Positions 27,057 to 34,677 of a stretch of 64,000 nt of DNA are shown here, one piece after another (within the stretch, counting starts at the first letter, position 1; each line of letters begins with the position of its first letter). The notes below the pieces were generated by a model. The model had not been told where the DNA came from, made no database searches, and saw only the letters and a list, made by a program, of their open reading frames with translations. This DNA is from Paenibacillus periandrae (GTDB lineage: Bacteria > Bacillota > Bacilli > Paenibacillales > NBRC-103111), in NCBI RefSeq assembly GCF_022458865.1, contig NZ_JAJNMU010000015.1:124001-188000 (forward strand), written 5' to 3'. The translations under genes were made by a program, and so were the position numbers.

Positions 27057-27397
27057 ATTTGTTCCTCCTTCTAAGGGCTGAATATGGATTCACTTCAGAG
27101 CTGCTTTTTACAAAATGTATAGGTATAAGGGACTATTCATGATGTAAAATACAGGAAAGTGCTATGGGCATTATAACATCATACTCTGAGAAAATCTTAC
27201 AATTTAATGAAAAATAATACGAAATTTATATCTTCAGGTCTATAATCATGGAATATACAAAAATTGGTCATATTATAATCCGAAAAACAGAAACTTTCAT
27301 ATTCGAGTTAAGCCCGGAAGTAAGGTTATAATTTGGTGTCCAGTGGGTAACTATATAAAAGAATGTGAGCATTTATAAGATAATGGAGGTATCAATG
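27057..27397. other. Divergent intergenic region between SLH gene and nitroreductase
   Basis: About 340 AT-rich bases holding both promoters. A perfect TATAAT at 27327-27332 may be the -10 of the nitroreductase gene, but its -35 is poor. No gene or strong hairpin seen. Confidence 0.5.
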
Positions 27398-27997
27398 ATG
27401 GCAAAGGACTTTTTGACAGCGGTTAGAGAACGACGCAGTATGTATGCAATTAGCAAAAAATCTCCGATTTCGGATGAGCGTATTTTGGAAATTGTCGAAG
27501 ATGCGGTTAAACACGTACCTTCTGCCTTTAATTCGCAAAGTACAAGAGTTGTGGTGCTATTAGCGGCCCAGCATGATAAGCTGTGGGATATCACGACTGA
27601 TATTTTGAAAGCAATCGTTCCGGCGGAGCAGTTCGAATCGACCAAGCAACGCATGGATGGATTTCGCAACGGCTATGGGACCATCCTGTTCTTTGAAGAT
27701 CAGCACGTGGTTACAGGCATGCAGGAGGCATTTGTGACTTATCAGGATCGGTTTCCTGTTTGGGCGCAGCATACGAATGCGATGCATCAGTTTGTGATCT
27801 GGACAGCGCTTGAGAGTGAAGGACTTGGCGCCAGTCTGCAGCATTATAATCCGCTGATTGACGAGAAGGTCAAGACAGAATGGAAATTGCCGGAGAACTG
27901 GCAGCTCGTAGCCCAAATGCCATTTGGGACACCGACTGCACCTCCGGGAGATAAAGAATTTAAACCGCTCAAGGAGCGGTTGCACGTGTTCAAATAA
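27398..27997 (+). CDS. Nitroreductase family protein
   Basis: FMN-dependent oxidoreductase of about 199 aa. The N-terminal RERRSMYAISKKSPISDERI and VEDAVKHVPSAFNSQSTRVV supply the flavin phosphate and dimer contacts seen in the family. GLGASLQHYNPLIDE near residue 145 is also typical. It belongs to the compact group like B. subtilis YdgI/YodC-type enzymes, with the substrate unknown. The frame opens at 27365; GGAGG at 27385-27389 best fits ATG at 27398, with ATG 27395 as alternative. Single gene with its own terminator. Confidence 0.88.
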   Translation: MAKDFLTAVRERRSMYAISKKSPISDERILEIVEDAVKHVPSAFNSQSTRVVVLLAAQHDKLWDITTDILKAIVPAEQFESTKQRMDGFRNGYGTILFFEDQHVVTGMQEAFVTYQDRFPVWAQHTNAMHQFVIWTALESEGLGASLQHYNPLIDEKVKTEWKLPENWQLVAQMPFGTPTAPPGDKEFKPLKERLHVFK

Positions 27998-28001
27998 AGC
28001 A

Positions 28002-28038
28002 AAGCGTACCGGGCTGTTGGAGCCAGGTACGCTTTTTT
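28002..28038 (+). terminator. Terminator of the nitroreductase gene
   Basis: AAGCGTACC at 28002-28010 pairs perfectly with GGTACGCTT at 28026-28034 and runs into T residues. Confidence 0.8.
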
Positions 28039-28078
28039 TACATAATATGCTATATAGGATAATGGCAAGAAGGAAAAT

Positions 28079-29602
28079 TTACGGCGTATAAAAATTTTCA
28101 GTATAATATATACTCATTTTCCCGCCAAATGCGACTCCTACACCGAGACGCTCAATATCGCTTAGCAGAGCCTTGCGATGGCCTTCCGAGTTCATCCAGC
28201 CATGATGCGCGAATATGGCGCTCGTCTGACCTGCGGCTATATTTTCTGATGCAGCACGTAGTTTCAAACCATCATCTTTCATTCGATCAAAAGGACTTTT
28301 GCCTTCCGGGGTTTCATGTGCAAAATAATTTCTGGCGGCCATATCCATACTATGCTTGCGGGCTGTGCCGGCGATGGTATCGTTCCATACCAGAATGGAC
28401 TTTCCGAGCTTGGTGCGGTGTGCATTCGCCAGATCGAAAGCTTCCCGTTCGTAGGCTGTGATTAAAGCAGGGCTTTCTTTTGGATAAAATGATTCCAGAG
28501 CGAGCTCATTGGGTTTGGCGACTGCTTGTACCCCGGTTACGACATTATTCTGGAACAGGTCATAAAAGAAGGTCACGTAGACACCATCTATCTCATAGGT
28601 GCCGCTTTCACCGTTTCCATAATTGAATATAAATCGGGTATTGCCTTTTCTTATCGATTCCAGGGGATTGCCGTATTGATTGATTACCTCGGATTTGGCT
28701 GAACCGTCTTTGATACCCTTATTATTGGACCAGTTGGCAGACAGGGAATAGAGGGCAACGACTTTATTATCGCTGATTCCGATCTGCGCATAGCTGGAAT
28801 AATCCTGATTGTACACATACCAGGTAAAGCCATACTCACTTGCATCCTTACGCTCGGGCTGGCCCAGCTTGCTAAGGGTTGCCTCCAGTGTGTCCCCAAT
28901 ATGCACATCCTTCAAGGTAATGACAGCAGAGGATGAGACTGAGCCTGTGGGTGCAGTTGGGCTGACTGGTACATCTGGTGCTGCTGGAGCAGGGACGATT
29001 GGAACAGGAATGGCAGCATCCTTGCTTGCGGAAAGCTGGAACTGCATTTGCTTCAGATTACGTATGAACTGTACAGCTTCGGCACGAGAAAGCTTATCGG
29101 CTGCCCGGTAGCCTTCGACTGTCGCGGCTGTTTTGCCTTTGGACAAGCCTTGGTTGAGTAAAAAGGAAATGGCGTCGTTTAAGCTCACGGTTCCTTTTTG
29201 TGTCGCGGCAATGATCAGAGCTACATGACCCCGGTTAAATTGGTCGCGGTTGCTGGCAGACAGTACTGGCCACTTCTGAGCCGCTGCTATGTCGTAATAA
29301 GGTGTATACCAAGGCAATCCAGCAGCGGCATCCGGCAATTTGATCTCAGGATAAGCCCGAAGCAGCATAGCGAGAAACTCCGGTTCAGAGACCGGATTAT
29401 CTGGATGAAAGGTACCATCGGCATACCCATCCACAACCTTATTAAGCACAGCCCAGTCTACAGCATCGGCGCCCCAGTGACTTGCCGTATCGCTGAAGGT
29501 AACCGTATTGGCAGCATGAGTTATGGGGGATGAGGCCATGGGTATGATCAGCACGGTGACAACGAGCATCAAGGGAAACCAACATCTTGTCCATTTTTTC
29601 AA
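28079..29602 (-). CDS. SLH-anchored CAP (SCP/PR-1) domain protein
   Basis: 507 aa secreted protein. A membrane signal (residues about 8-32) is followed by SLH modules to about residue 195 (HWGADAVDWAVLNKVVDGYA, DGTFHPDNPVSEPEF), then a Pro/Ala linker. A CAP-associated domain follows near 230-345 (LSKLGQPERKDASEYGF) and a CAP domain to the end (NAHRTKLGKSILVWND, SENIAAGQTSAIFAHHGWMNSEGHR). CAP proteins bind or process peptides and lipids; bacterial roles are poorly known. The frame opens at 29653, but those codons lie in a repeat. TTG at 29602 follows AAGGAGG by nine bases and gives a normal signal peptide. Confidence 0.88.
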   Translation of the reverse strand: MKKWTRCWFPLMLVVTVLIIPMASSPITHAANTVTFSDTASHWGADAVDWAVLNKVVDGYADGTFHPDNPVSEPEFLAMLLRAYPEIKLPDAAAGLPWYTPYYDIAAAQKWPVLSASNRDQFNRGHVALIIAATQKGTVSLNDAISFLLNQGLSKGKTAATVEGYRAADKLSRAEAVQFIRNLKQMQFQLSASKDAAIPVPIVPAPAAPDVPVSPTAPTGSVSSSAVITLKDVHIGDTLEATLSKLGQPERKDASEYGFTWYVYNQDYSSYAQIGISDNKVVALYSLSANWSNNKGIKDGSAKSEVINQYGNPLESIRKGNTRFIFNYGNGESGTYEIDGVYVTFFYDLFQNNVVTGVQAVAKPNELALESFYPKESPALITAYEREAFDLANAHRTKLGKSILVWNDTIAGTARKHSMDMAARNYFAHETPEGKSPFDRMKDDGLKLRAASENIAAGQTSAIFAHHGWMNSEGHRKALLSDIERLGVGVAFGGKMSIYYTENFYTP

Positions 29603-29620
29603 GGTATGAATCCTCCTTAA

Positions 29621-29694
29621 GGTTTTGCGAAGCAAAACTGGCATCGAAAGCATAAACTAGGTTTTGCGAAGCAAAACTGGCATCGAAAGCATAA
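29621..29694. repeat. Tandem 35-bp palindrome-containing repeat (two copies)
   Basis: Two identical 35-bp copies at 29621-29655 and 29660-29694, separated by four bases. Each contains the perfect hairpin GTTTTGC-GAA-GCAAAAC followed by a tail with GGCATCGAAAGC. They sit immediately before the ribosome site of the SLH-CAP gene, so they would be in its mRNA leader. Confidence 0.85.
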
Positions 29695-29893
29695 CGTGTT
29701 TTACACCTATATAATTTCGTTATACTTTTACTATATAAGTCCAGTAAGCGAATGTCCACGCAATCTATTCAGCATAAAGTGGAAAAGCAGCTTCAACATC
29801 AGGCAAACAGGTTTAGAATGTGAAGGGGAGAATCACTATAGGATTACTTTGTGAATATGGCGTGATACAATTTGCCTCATGATTGTAATCGAA
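29695..29893. other. Intergenic region with no gene seen
   Basis: About 200 AT-rich bases between the leader repeat and the candidate RNA promoter. It probably holds the minus-strand promoter of the SLH-CAP gene. No open frame with a ribosome site was found. Confidence 0.5.
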
Positions 29894-29922
29894 TTGAAAC
29901 ATACGCTTCATCTTCGTTTAAT
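29894..29922 (+). promoter_or_regulatory. SigA-type promoter with no gene behind it
   Basis: TTGAAA at 29894-29899, a 17-base spacer, and TTTAAT at 29917-29922. Transcription would start near 29929 and meet a strong terminator about 75 bases later. Confidence 0.6.
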
Positions 29923-29928
29923 GTTCTT

Positions 29929-30010
29929 AGCCTATACTAATAGATGACCCCCTTTTAAAATATATAAATTTGAACCCCAGTTGCCGCGGTGGCAGCTGGG
30001 GTATTTTTTT
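29929..30010 (+). ncRNA. Candidate small RNA or terminated leader
   Basis: The segment between the promoter at 29894 and the terminator ending at 30010 would give an RNA of about 80 nt. It carries an unpaired GACCCCCTTTT and then a GC-rich terminator hairpin. C-rich loops of this kind are used by several Firmicute regulatory RNAs to pair with ribosome sites. It has no open frame with a ribosome site. It may instead be an attenuated leader of the YdaT-like gene at 30116. Confidence 0.4.
29974..30010 (+). terminator. Terminator hairpin with T7 run
   Basis: ACCCCAGTTGCC at 29974-29985 pairs with GGCAGCTGGGGT at 29991-30002 (one wobble), followed by A and seven T. No plus-strand gene ends here, since the nitroreductase gene 2 kb upstream has its own terminator. 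Confidence 0.8.
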
Positions 30011-30115
30011 GCGGAAAATTCGATGGTTTGATGTTAGAAGCATTGGATGAATGATTCAATTCAAGGCCAATTGGCTAATGAAGTAAGGTAATGACTCATT
30101 CCAGGAGGGACGACT

Positions 30116-30559
30116 ATGCCATGGAAAAAGAATGATTACCCCGTTTCAATGAAAAATCTGGAGCCTCGCATCCGCAATAAGGCAGTCGAAATCGCCAACG
30201 CTTTGTTGGAGGATGGATATGAGGAAGGCAGAGCAATCGCTATCGCTACGGCCAAGGCAAAAGAGTGGGATGAAAATCATCCACTGCACATCCAAAACCA
30301 TGAGGAACAGGAAGCATCCTCAACGCAAGGTCACCGCCAGTCGGCTCCTCATAACGAGCACAGCAGACACAATCTGCATGTGGTTCCCAACGGAGACGGA
30401 TGGGCTGTTAAGGAAGAAGGCTTGCATGATGTACGCTTAAATGCCGAAACGAAGGCAGAAGCCGTCGAGAAAGCTAAGCAATGGGCATCGGATATGAACA
30501 CCAGTGCAATTATTCACCGTAAGGACGGTACCGTTGAGACTTCACATAATTACACATAA
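30116..30559 (+). CDS. DUF2188-containing stress protein (YdaT-like)
   Basis: 147 aa. The N-terminal 55 residues (MPWKKNDYPVSMKNLEP, then ALLEDGYEEGRAIAIATAKA) match a ChaB/YdaT-type helical module. A His/Gln/Ser linker follows (about 60-85). The C-terminus HVVPNGDGWAVKEEG with ETKAEAVEKAKQWA and IIHRKDGTVE is a DUF2188 domain. In B. subtilis YdaT belongs to the general stress regulon; its biochemical role is unknown. The SDR gene 110 bases downstream resembles YdaD, another stress protein, so the pair may be co-regulated. Confidence 0.82.
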   Translation: MPWKKNDYPVSMKNLEPRIRNKAVEIANALLEDGYEEGRAIAIATAKAKEWDENHPLHIQNHEEQEASSTQGHRQSAPHNEHSRHNLHVVPNGDGWAVKEEGLHDVRLNAETKAEAVEKAKQWASDMNTSAIIHRKDGTVETSHNYT

Positions 30560-30667
30560 TCATAAAACATCAATAAGCCACATAAAAGCTTATCCATATG
30601 TACAAGCTAGCTTACAGCAACACATGATTGGGACATCATCACTTTAATAAGAAAAGGAGAGATACCC

Positions 30668-31534
30668 ATGCCAACCAAATCACCCACACAAACGATGCCT
30701 CCACAGCATCAGAATCATCAGCCCGGACTGGAGAGTGAGATGAGTCCGAAGCCGAGCTCCGTAGATCGCCAATACAAGGGCAGTGGTAAGCTGCTTGGGA
30801 AGGTAGCTATTATTACTGGTGGAGATAGCGGTATAGGCAAGGCAGCGGCAGTATGCTTCGCGGCTGAAGGAGCGGACGTGGTGATCGTCTATCTGAATGA
30901 GCACGGCGATGCCAAGGAAACAATGCGGCTGATCGAAAAGGAAGGGCGCCGCTGTCTCCTGATTGCCGGGGATGTGGGCGAAGAAGCCTTCTGCCAGGAG
31001 GTTGTACGTAAAAGTATATCTACCTTTGGCAAGCTCGATATTTTGGTTAACAATGCAGCTGAGCAGCATCCACAGGAATCGATTGAAAATATTACACAGG
31101 AGCAGCTGGAAAAAACGTTCCGTACTAATATTTTCTCGTATTTTTATTTTACGAAGGCGGCTTTACCTCATTTGAAGTCAGGTGCGGCCATTATTAATAC
31201 GGCTTCGATCACGGCTTATAAAGGTAATCCGCAGCTGATAGACTACTCTTCCACTAAAGGCGCTATCGTCGCTTTCACCCGGTCGTTGTCGATGAGCTTG
31301 GCGGATAAGGGCATACGGGTTAACGGTGTAGCACCGGGACCGATCTGGACACCACTGATTCCTTCAACCTTTGACGCCAAAAAAGTCAGCGAGTTTGGTG
31401 GAGATACACCCATGAAAAGACCGGGTCAGCCAGAGGAGCTCGGACCCTCTTACGTCTTTTTGGCATCGGATGATTCCTCCTACATGTCAGGACAATTCCT
31501 GCATATCAATGGTGGTGAAATCATTAATGGCTAA
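30668..31534 (+). CDS. Short-chain dehydrogenase of the general stress protein 39 (YdaD) type
   Basis: 288 aa NAD(P)-dependent oxidoreductase. A proline/glutamine-rich N-terminal extension of about 45 residues is typical of this subgroup. The cofactor motif is GGDSGIGK near residue 55. NNAAEQHP is near 130, catalytic Ser is in INTASITAYKG, and YSSTKGA supplies Tyr and Lys. The C-terminus MSGQFLHINGGEIING is also family-typical. The substrate is not known. The ribosome site AAAAGGAG is strong. It ends at a clear terminator. Confidence 0.92.
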   Translation: MPTKSPTQTMPPQHQNHQPGLESEMSPKPSSVDRQYKGSGKLLGKVAIITGGDSGIGKAAAVCFAAEGADVVIVYLNEHGDAKETMRLIEKEGRRCLLIAGDVGEEAFCQEVVRKSISTFGKLDILVNNAAEQHPQESIENITQEQLEKTFRTNIFSYFYFTKAALPHLKSGAAIINTASITAYKGNPQLIDYSSTKGAIVAFTRSLSMSLADKGIRVNGVAPGPIWTPLIPSTFDAKKVSEFGGDTPMKRPGQPEELGPSYVFLASDDSSYMSGQFLHINGGEIING

Positions 31535-31595
31535 CAGGATTAGCCTGATTAAATATTAGGCTATCTATCTAATATGCGTAGCAGTAGGTTCGAGG

Positions 31596-31627
31596 CTGGA
31601 TTCCACGATATGGAATCCAGTTTTTTT
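31596..31627 (+). terminator. Terminator of the SDR gene
   Basis: CTGGATTCCA at 31596-31605 pairs perfectly with TGGAATCCAG at 31611-31620, with a five-base loop and seven following T. Confidence 0.88.
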
Positions 31628-31660
31628 GTTCCATGAATAGGTCGTTTTTAGTTAAGTTCT

Positions 31661-31848
31661 TTTAAAAGTCCGGTGAATAATGAGCGAAGCGGCCAAATAA
31701 TCCTGTAGAAGCGTTAGCGTTCGCCTTTGTTTCCGTACTTTTACCGCTAAATCTCTAATAAAATCAAAAAATATGGAAACGACAGCGATCGAAAGGATAT
31801 TTGGCCGCGCAGCAGGACTTATTCACCGAACCTCATCGGTCTTTTAAA
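31661..31848. repeat. Long imperfect palindrome (about 190 bp), MITE-like or structured intergenic repeat
   Basis: The two halves are reverse complements along most of their length. TTTAAAAG 31661-31668 matches CTTTTAAA 31841-31848. CGGTGAATAA 31671-31680 matches TTATTCACCG 31819-31828. GCGGCCAAATAATCCT 31689-31704 matches AGGATATTTGGCCGC 31794-31808 with one indel. GTTTCC 31729-31734 matches GGAAAC 31775-31780. The centre is a loop of about 25 bases. It codes for nothing evident, and no second copy is in this window. Confidence 0.8.
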
Positions 31849-31935
31849 TGAATTCAAAGAAGCATATACTAAAAAGGGCAGATTCTGCACGGCAGCTATC
31901 TGTACAAACAACGATACGTTGGGGAGGCATCATTC

Positions 31936-32412
31936 ATGATTTTCAGTGATTTGGCAACTTGGGAACGCGAGAAGGCACTTTATCCGAAAGCGCTTAACCG
32001 TGGACTGGAGTATATCCAGTCCACCGATTTTAGCACGATGGAACCGGGCAAGCATGATATTGAAGGTGATTTAATGTTTGTGATGGTTCAGGAGCCGACA
32101 ACTCAAAGCTGGGAGAAGCAGCGTCCGGAATCACACCAAACCTACATCGATATTCAATACCTGATTGAAGGCGAAGAGCTGATCAAGGTGGCACGCCTAA
32201 CATCGGAGGCGGTCATTTCCGAAGAAGATTTCGCATCGCGAGACATTGCGTTTTATGAATCAACAAGTGTGGAAAGCTCGATCCAGCTGCTTCCGGGCAG
32301 CTTTACTGTTTTTTATCCGAGCGATATTCATCGTCCAGTATGCAGTGTTAAAGAGGATCAGAAGATTAAAAAGGTTGTCATCAAGATACATAAGTCTTTA
32401 CTGGAGCTATAG
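31936..32412 (+). CDS. YhcH/YjgK/YiaL family (DUF386) protein
   Basis: 158 aa cupin-like protein. Family features include HDIEGDLMFVMVQEP near residue 40, RPESHQTYIDIQYLIEGEE near 64-82, and FYPSDIHRPVC near 130, which carry the putative metal-binding histidines. Relatives occur in sialic acid and other sugar operons as anomerases or isomer-handling enzymes. Here it stands alone with a ribosome site GGGGAGG and its own terminator. The sugar is unknown. Confidence 0.87.
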   Translation: MIFSDLATWEREKALYPKALNRGLEYIQSTDFSTMEPGKHDIEGDLMFVMVQEPTTQSWEKQRPESHQTYIDIQYLIEGEELIKVARLTSEAVISEEDFASRDIAFYESTSVESSIQLLPGSFTVFYPSDIHRPVCSVKEDQKIKKVVIKIHKSLLEL

Positions 32413-32435
32413 CCAAAGAGTCTCCTGCTGAACGA

Positions 32436-32464
32436 AGCCTCATTGTGACCCAATGAGGCTTTTT
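32436..32464 (+). terminator. Terminator of the YhcH-like gene
   Basis: AGCCTCATTG at 32436-32445 pairs perfectly with CAATGAGGCT at 32451-32460 and continues into T residues. Confidence 0.85.
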
Positions 32465-32546
32465 GTCGTATGAAATGGGACGATTCGGGTATTCTAACAG
32501 AACAGAAAACATAGACAAAAGCACAGTAGGAAAGGATGGGCACAGC

Positions 32547-33449
32547 ATGCCATTTGTTGATGTGAATGGAACGACTCTCTATTATGAGAGCGTGGGTCAA
32601 GGAATACCGATTGTGTGCATACATCCGATTCTTTTAACGGGAGAAATCTTCAGCTATCAACGGGCCTCTTTATCCGACCGCTATCAAATTATTACCTTTG
32701 ATATTCGTGGCCACGGTAAAAGCCGTTATTCGGAAGAGCCGCTTACCTATACAATGATCGCTGAAGATATAAGGCAGCTGCTGGATGCTTTAGGAATTGG
32801 CCAAGCCTATTTGTGCGGATACTCGGTAGGGGGCCAAATCGCTTTGCAAGCATTGCTGAGTAACCCGGACCGTTATCTGGGGGGAATACTGATAGGCCCA
32901 ACATCGGAACTAACGGATCCGATTCACAGAGGTCTGGTATGGATCGCATATCTGTTATGTGGACTTCATGGAAAACGATTGTTATCGGCCCTTGACGCAG
33001 GAGGCAATGCGACTAATTTTCGTATATTTAAATCGATGTACGATAGCTGTAATTTAGGGAATGTGTTGAATATGGCCCAATATCATGAGCTAGTGCTCAG
33101 CTTCAACTGTACGGATCGGCTGTATGAGATTCAAGCACCGATCCTGCTGCTCTTTGGACAGAGAGATACCCGGTTCCATCAATATGCAAGGGTGATGCAG
33201 ACTAGGCTGCCGCACAGTACTCTGCATTTTATTCGCGGTGCTCCGCATCAAATCCCAACAAAGCATGCTGCTGATGTGGATGGGCTATTACGTCTGTGGA
33301 TTGAAAATCAACAGAACCAGCTAGCGCGTGAGCAGCATAAGCATAAGGAACAGGAGCTTGAAGAGCATCAGAAGAGCTTGCAAGCGCAAAGTACTCTTTT
33401 TGCACAGCCAGATCATCTGGAGCAGCCAAGTCAGCAGGAGCATCAATAA
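32547..33449 (+). CDS. Alpha/beta hydrolase
   Basis: 300 aa. The nucleophile elbow GYSVGGQ with serine near residue 94 and the oxyanion segment HPILLTGE near 28 are typical. FGQRDTRF and GAPHQIP place the acid and histidine of the triad. The last 45 residues are a Gln/His/Glu-rich tail (EQHKHKEQELEEHQKS) not usual for the fold. The frame is open from 32463, inside the preceding terminator, so ATG at 32547 with GGAAAGGA upstream is the better start. The substrate is unknown. Confidence 0.85.
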   Translation: MPFVDVNGTTLYYESVGQGIPIVCIHPILLTGEIFSYQRASLSDRYQIITFDIRGHGKSRYSEEPLTYTMIAEDIRQLLDALGIGQAYLCGYSVGGQIALQALLSNPDRYLGGILIGPTSELTDPIHRGLVWIAYLLCGLHGKRLLSALDAGGNATNFRIFKSMYDSCNLGNVLNMAQYHELVLSFNCTDRLYEIQAPILLLFGQRDTRFHQYARVMQTRLPHSTLHFIRGAPHQIPTKHAADVDGLLRLWIENQQNQLAREQHKHKEQELEEHQKSLQAQSTLFAQPDHLEQPSQQEHQ

Positions 33450-33557
33450 ATTAGGAATCCCTTCGGATAAATAGTGCCATTAATGGTATGATGGGTGCAT
33501 ACTTAACTCTCATTGTGGTACATCCGATTATTATTTATCAGGAGGGATTATTTATCT

Positions 33558-34526
33558 ATGCAAACCATTCGTTGGGGAATTATCGGCTGCGGTGATGTAA
33601 CTGAAGTCAAAAGTGGTCCGGGCTTCCAAAAGGCTGAGCATTCTGAGCTGGTTGCTGTCATGCGAAGAGACGCCGCATTGGCGGAGGATTATGCCCGCAG
33701 GCATAACGTGCCGAAATGGTACAGTGATGCCGAGCAGCTCATCGAGGATCCGCAGGTAGACGCAGTCTATATCGCCACACCACCAGTCTTTCATAAAGAA
33801 TATGCGATCAAAGCCATGAAAGAGGGAAAGCCGGTATATGTGGAAAAGCCGATGGCGATGAATGTAGCGGAATGCGAGGAGATGCTGGAGGCAAGCCGCC
33901 AAGCGGATGTGCCCCTGTTTGTTGCCTATTACAGGAGACAATTACCGAGGTTTCTGAAAGTGAAGGAGCTTCTTGAGAGCGGAATCATTGGTGAGGCTCG
34001 CTTGGTAACGACGATACATTTGGGGCAGTTTAAAAAAAGTTCCTGGAGGGTCCAGCCGGAAATATCCGGGGGTGGGCTGTTTGTAGATGTAGCCAGTCAT
34101 ACGCTCGATCTGCTTGATTATTTGTTAGGGCCTATTGCGAGTATACAAGGCTTTGCAGGCAATCAAGGCCATCATTACGAGGCAGAGGATATTGTAACGG
34201 GGACGTATCAGTTTGAGTCGGGCGTATACGGAACCGGAAATTGGTGTTTTACATCCTTCGAGGATATGGACAAAAACGAGATTATAGGGACCAAAGGGAA
34301 AATTACATTTTCTACCTTTCAGAATCATCCGATCGTTGTAGCTACCTCAGAAGGCGAGGAGCAGTACATGATCGAGCATCCGCACCATATCCAGCAGCCC
34401 TTGATTCAAACGGTCGTCGATGCCTTACGAGGCCAGGGGGATTGCCCGAGCACTGGCATTAGCGCGATTAGAACAAGTAAGGTTATGGACGACATTCTTA
34501 AAGCTTACTATTTAAAAGCTTGGTAA
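33558..34526 (+). CDS. Gfo/Idh/MocA family oxidoreductase
   Basis: 322 aa NAD(P)-dependent sugar-type dehydrogenase. The Rossmann motif RWGIIGCGDVTEVKSGPGF starts the protein, and VEKPMAMNVAECEEMLEA near residue 95 has the family lysine. GGGLFVDVASHTLDLLDYLLG near 175-195 belongs to the C-terminal domain. I chose ATG at 33558 (GGAGGGA just upstream) over an open frame from 33513. It is distinct from the pair at 10440-12433. It is convergent with the sugar ABC importer. Confidence 0.9.
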   Translation: MQTIRWGIIGCGDVTEVKSGPGFQKAEHSELVAVMRRDAALAEDYARRHNVPKWYSDAEQLIEDPQVDAVYIATPPVFHKEYAIKAMKEGKPVYVEKPMAMNVAECEEMLEASRQADVPLFVAYYRRQLPRFLKVKELLESGIIGEARLVTTIHLGQFKKSSWRVQPEISGGGLFVDVASHTLDLLDYLLGPIASIQGFAGNQGHHYEAEDIVTGTYQFESGVYGTGNWCFTSFEDMDKNEIIGTKGKITFSTFQNHPIVVATSEGEEQYMIEHPHHIQQPLIQTVVDALRGQGDCPSTGISAIRTSKVMDDILKAYYLKAW

Positions 34527-34596
34527 AAATGTGCTGATGTGAAGCCAGACTCAAAGGCTTTTTGTTGAAACTTAAGTATACATAGTGATGATAAGC

Positions 34597-34630
34597 AAAA
34601 GGGACTTCGGTATGTACCGAGGCCCCTTTT
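34597..34630. terminator. Bidirectional terminator
   Basis: AAAAGGGACTTCGGTA at 34597-34612 pairs with TACCGAGGCCCCTTTT at 34615-34630 with two non-Watson-Crick positions. It lies between convergent genes. Confidence 0.8.
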
Positions 34631-34677
34631 GTACGTGTATGGTGATTAATTGCGATGCAGCTTTTTGAAATGATCAA

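Noticed and set aside
29621-29694. Repeat pair considered as a CRISPR remnant
   Set aside because: Only two units, four bases apart, with no spacer of normal length and no cas genes. The unit is an internal palindrome.
31560-31620. tRNA-like GGTTCGA segment
   Set aside because: The GGTTCGA is part of the flank of a terminator hairpin; no cloverleaf arms can be formed around it.
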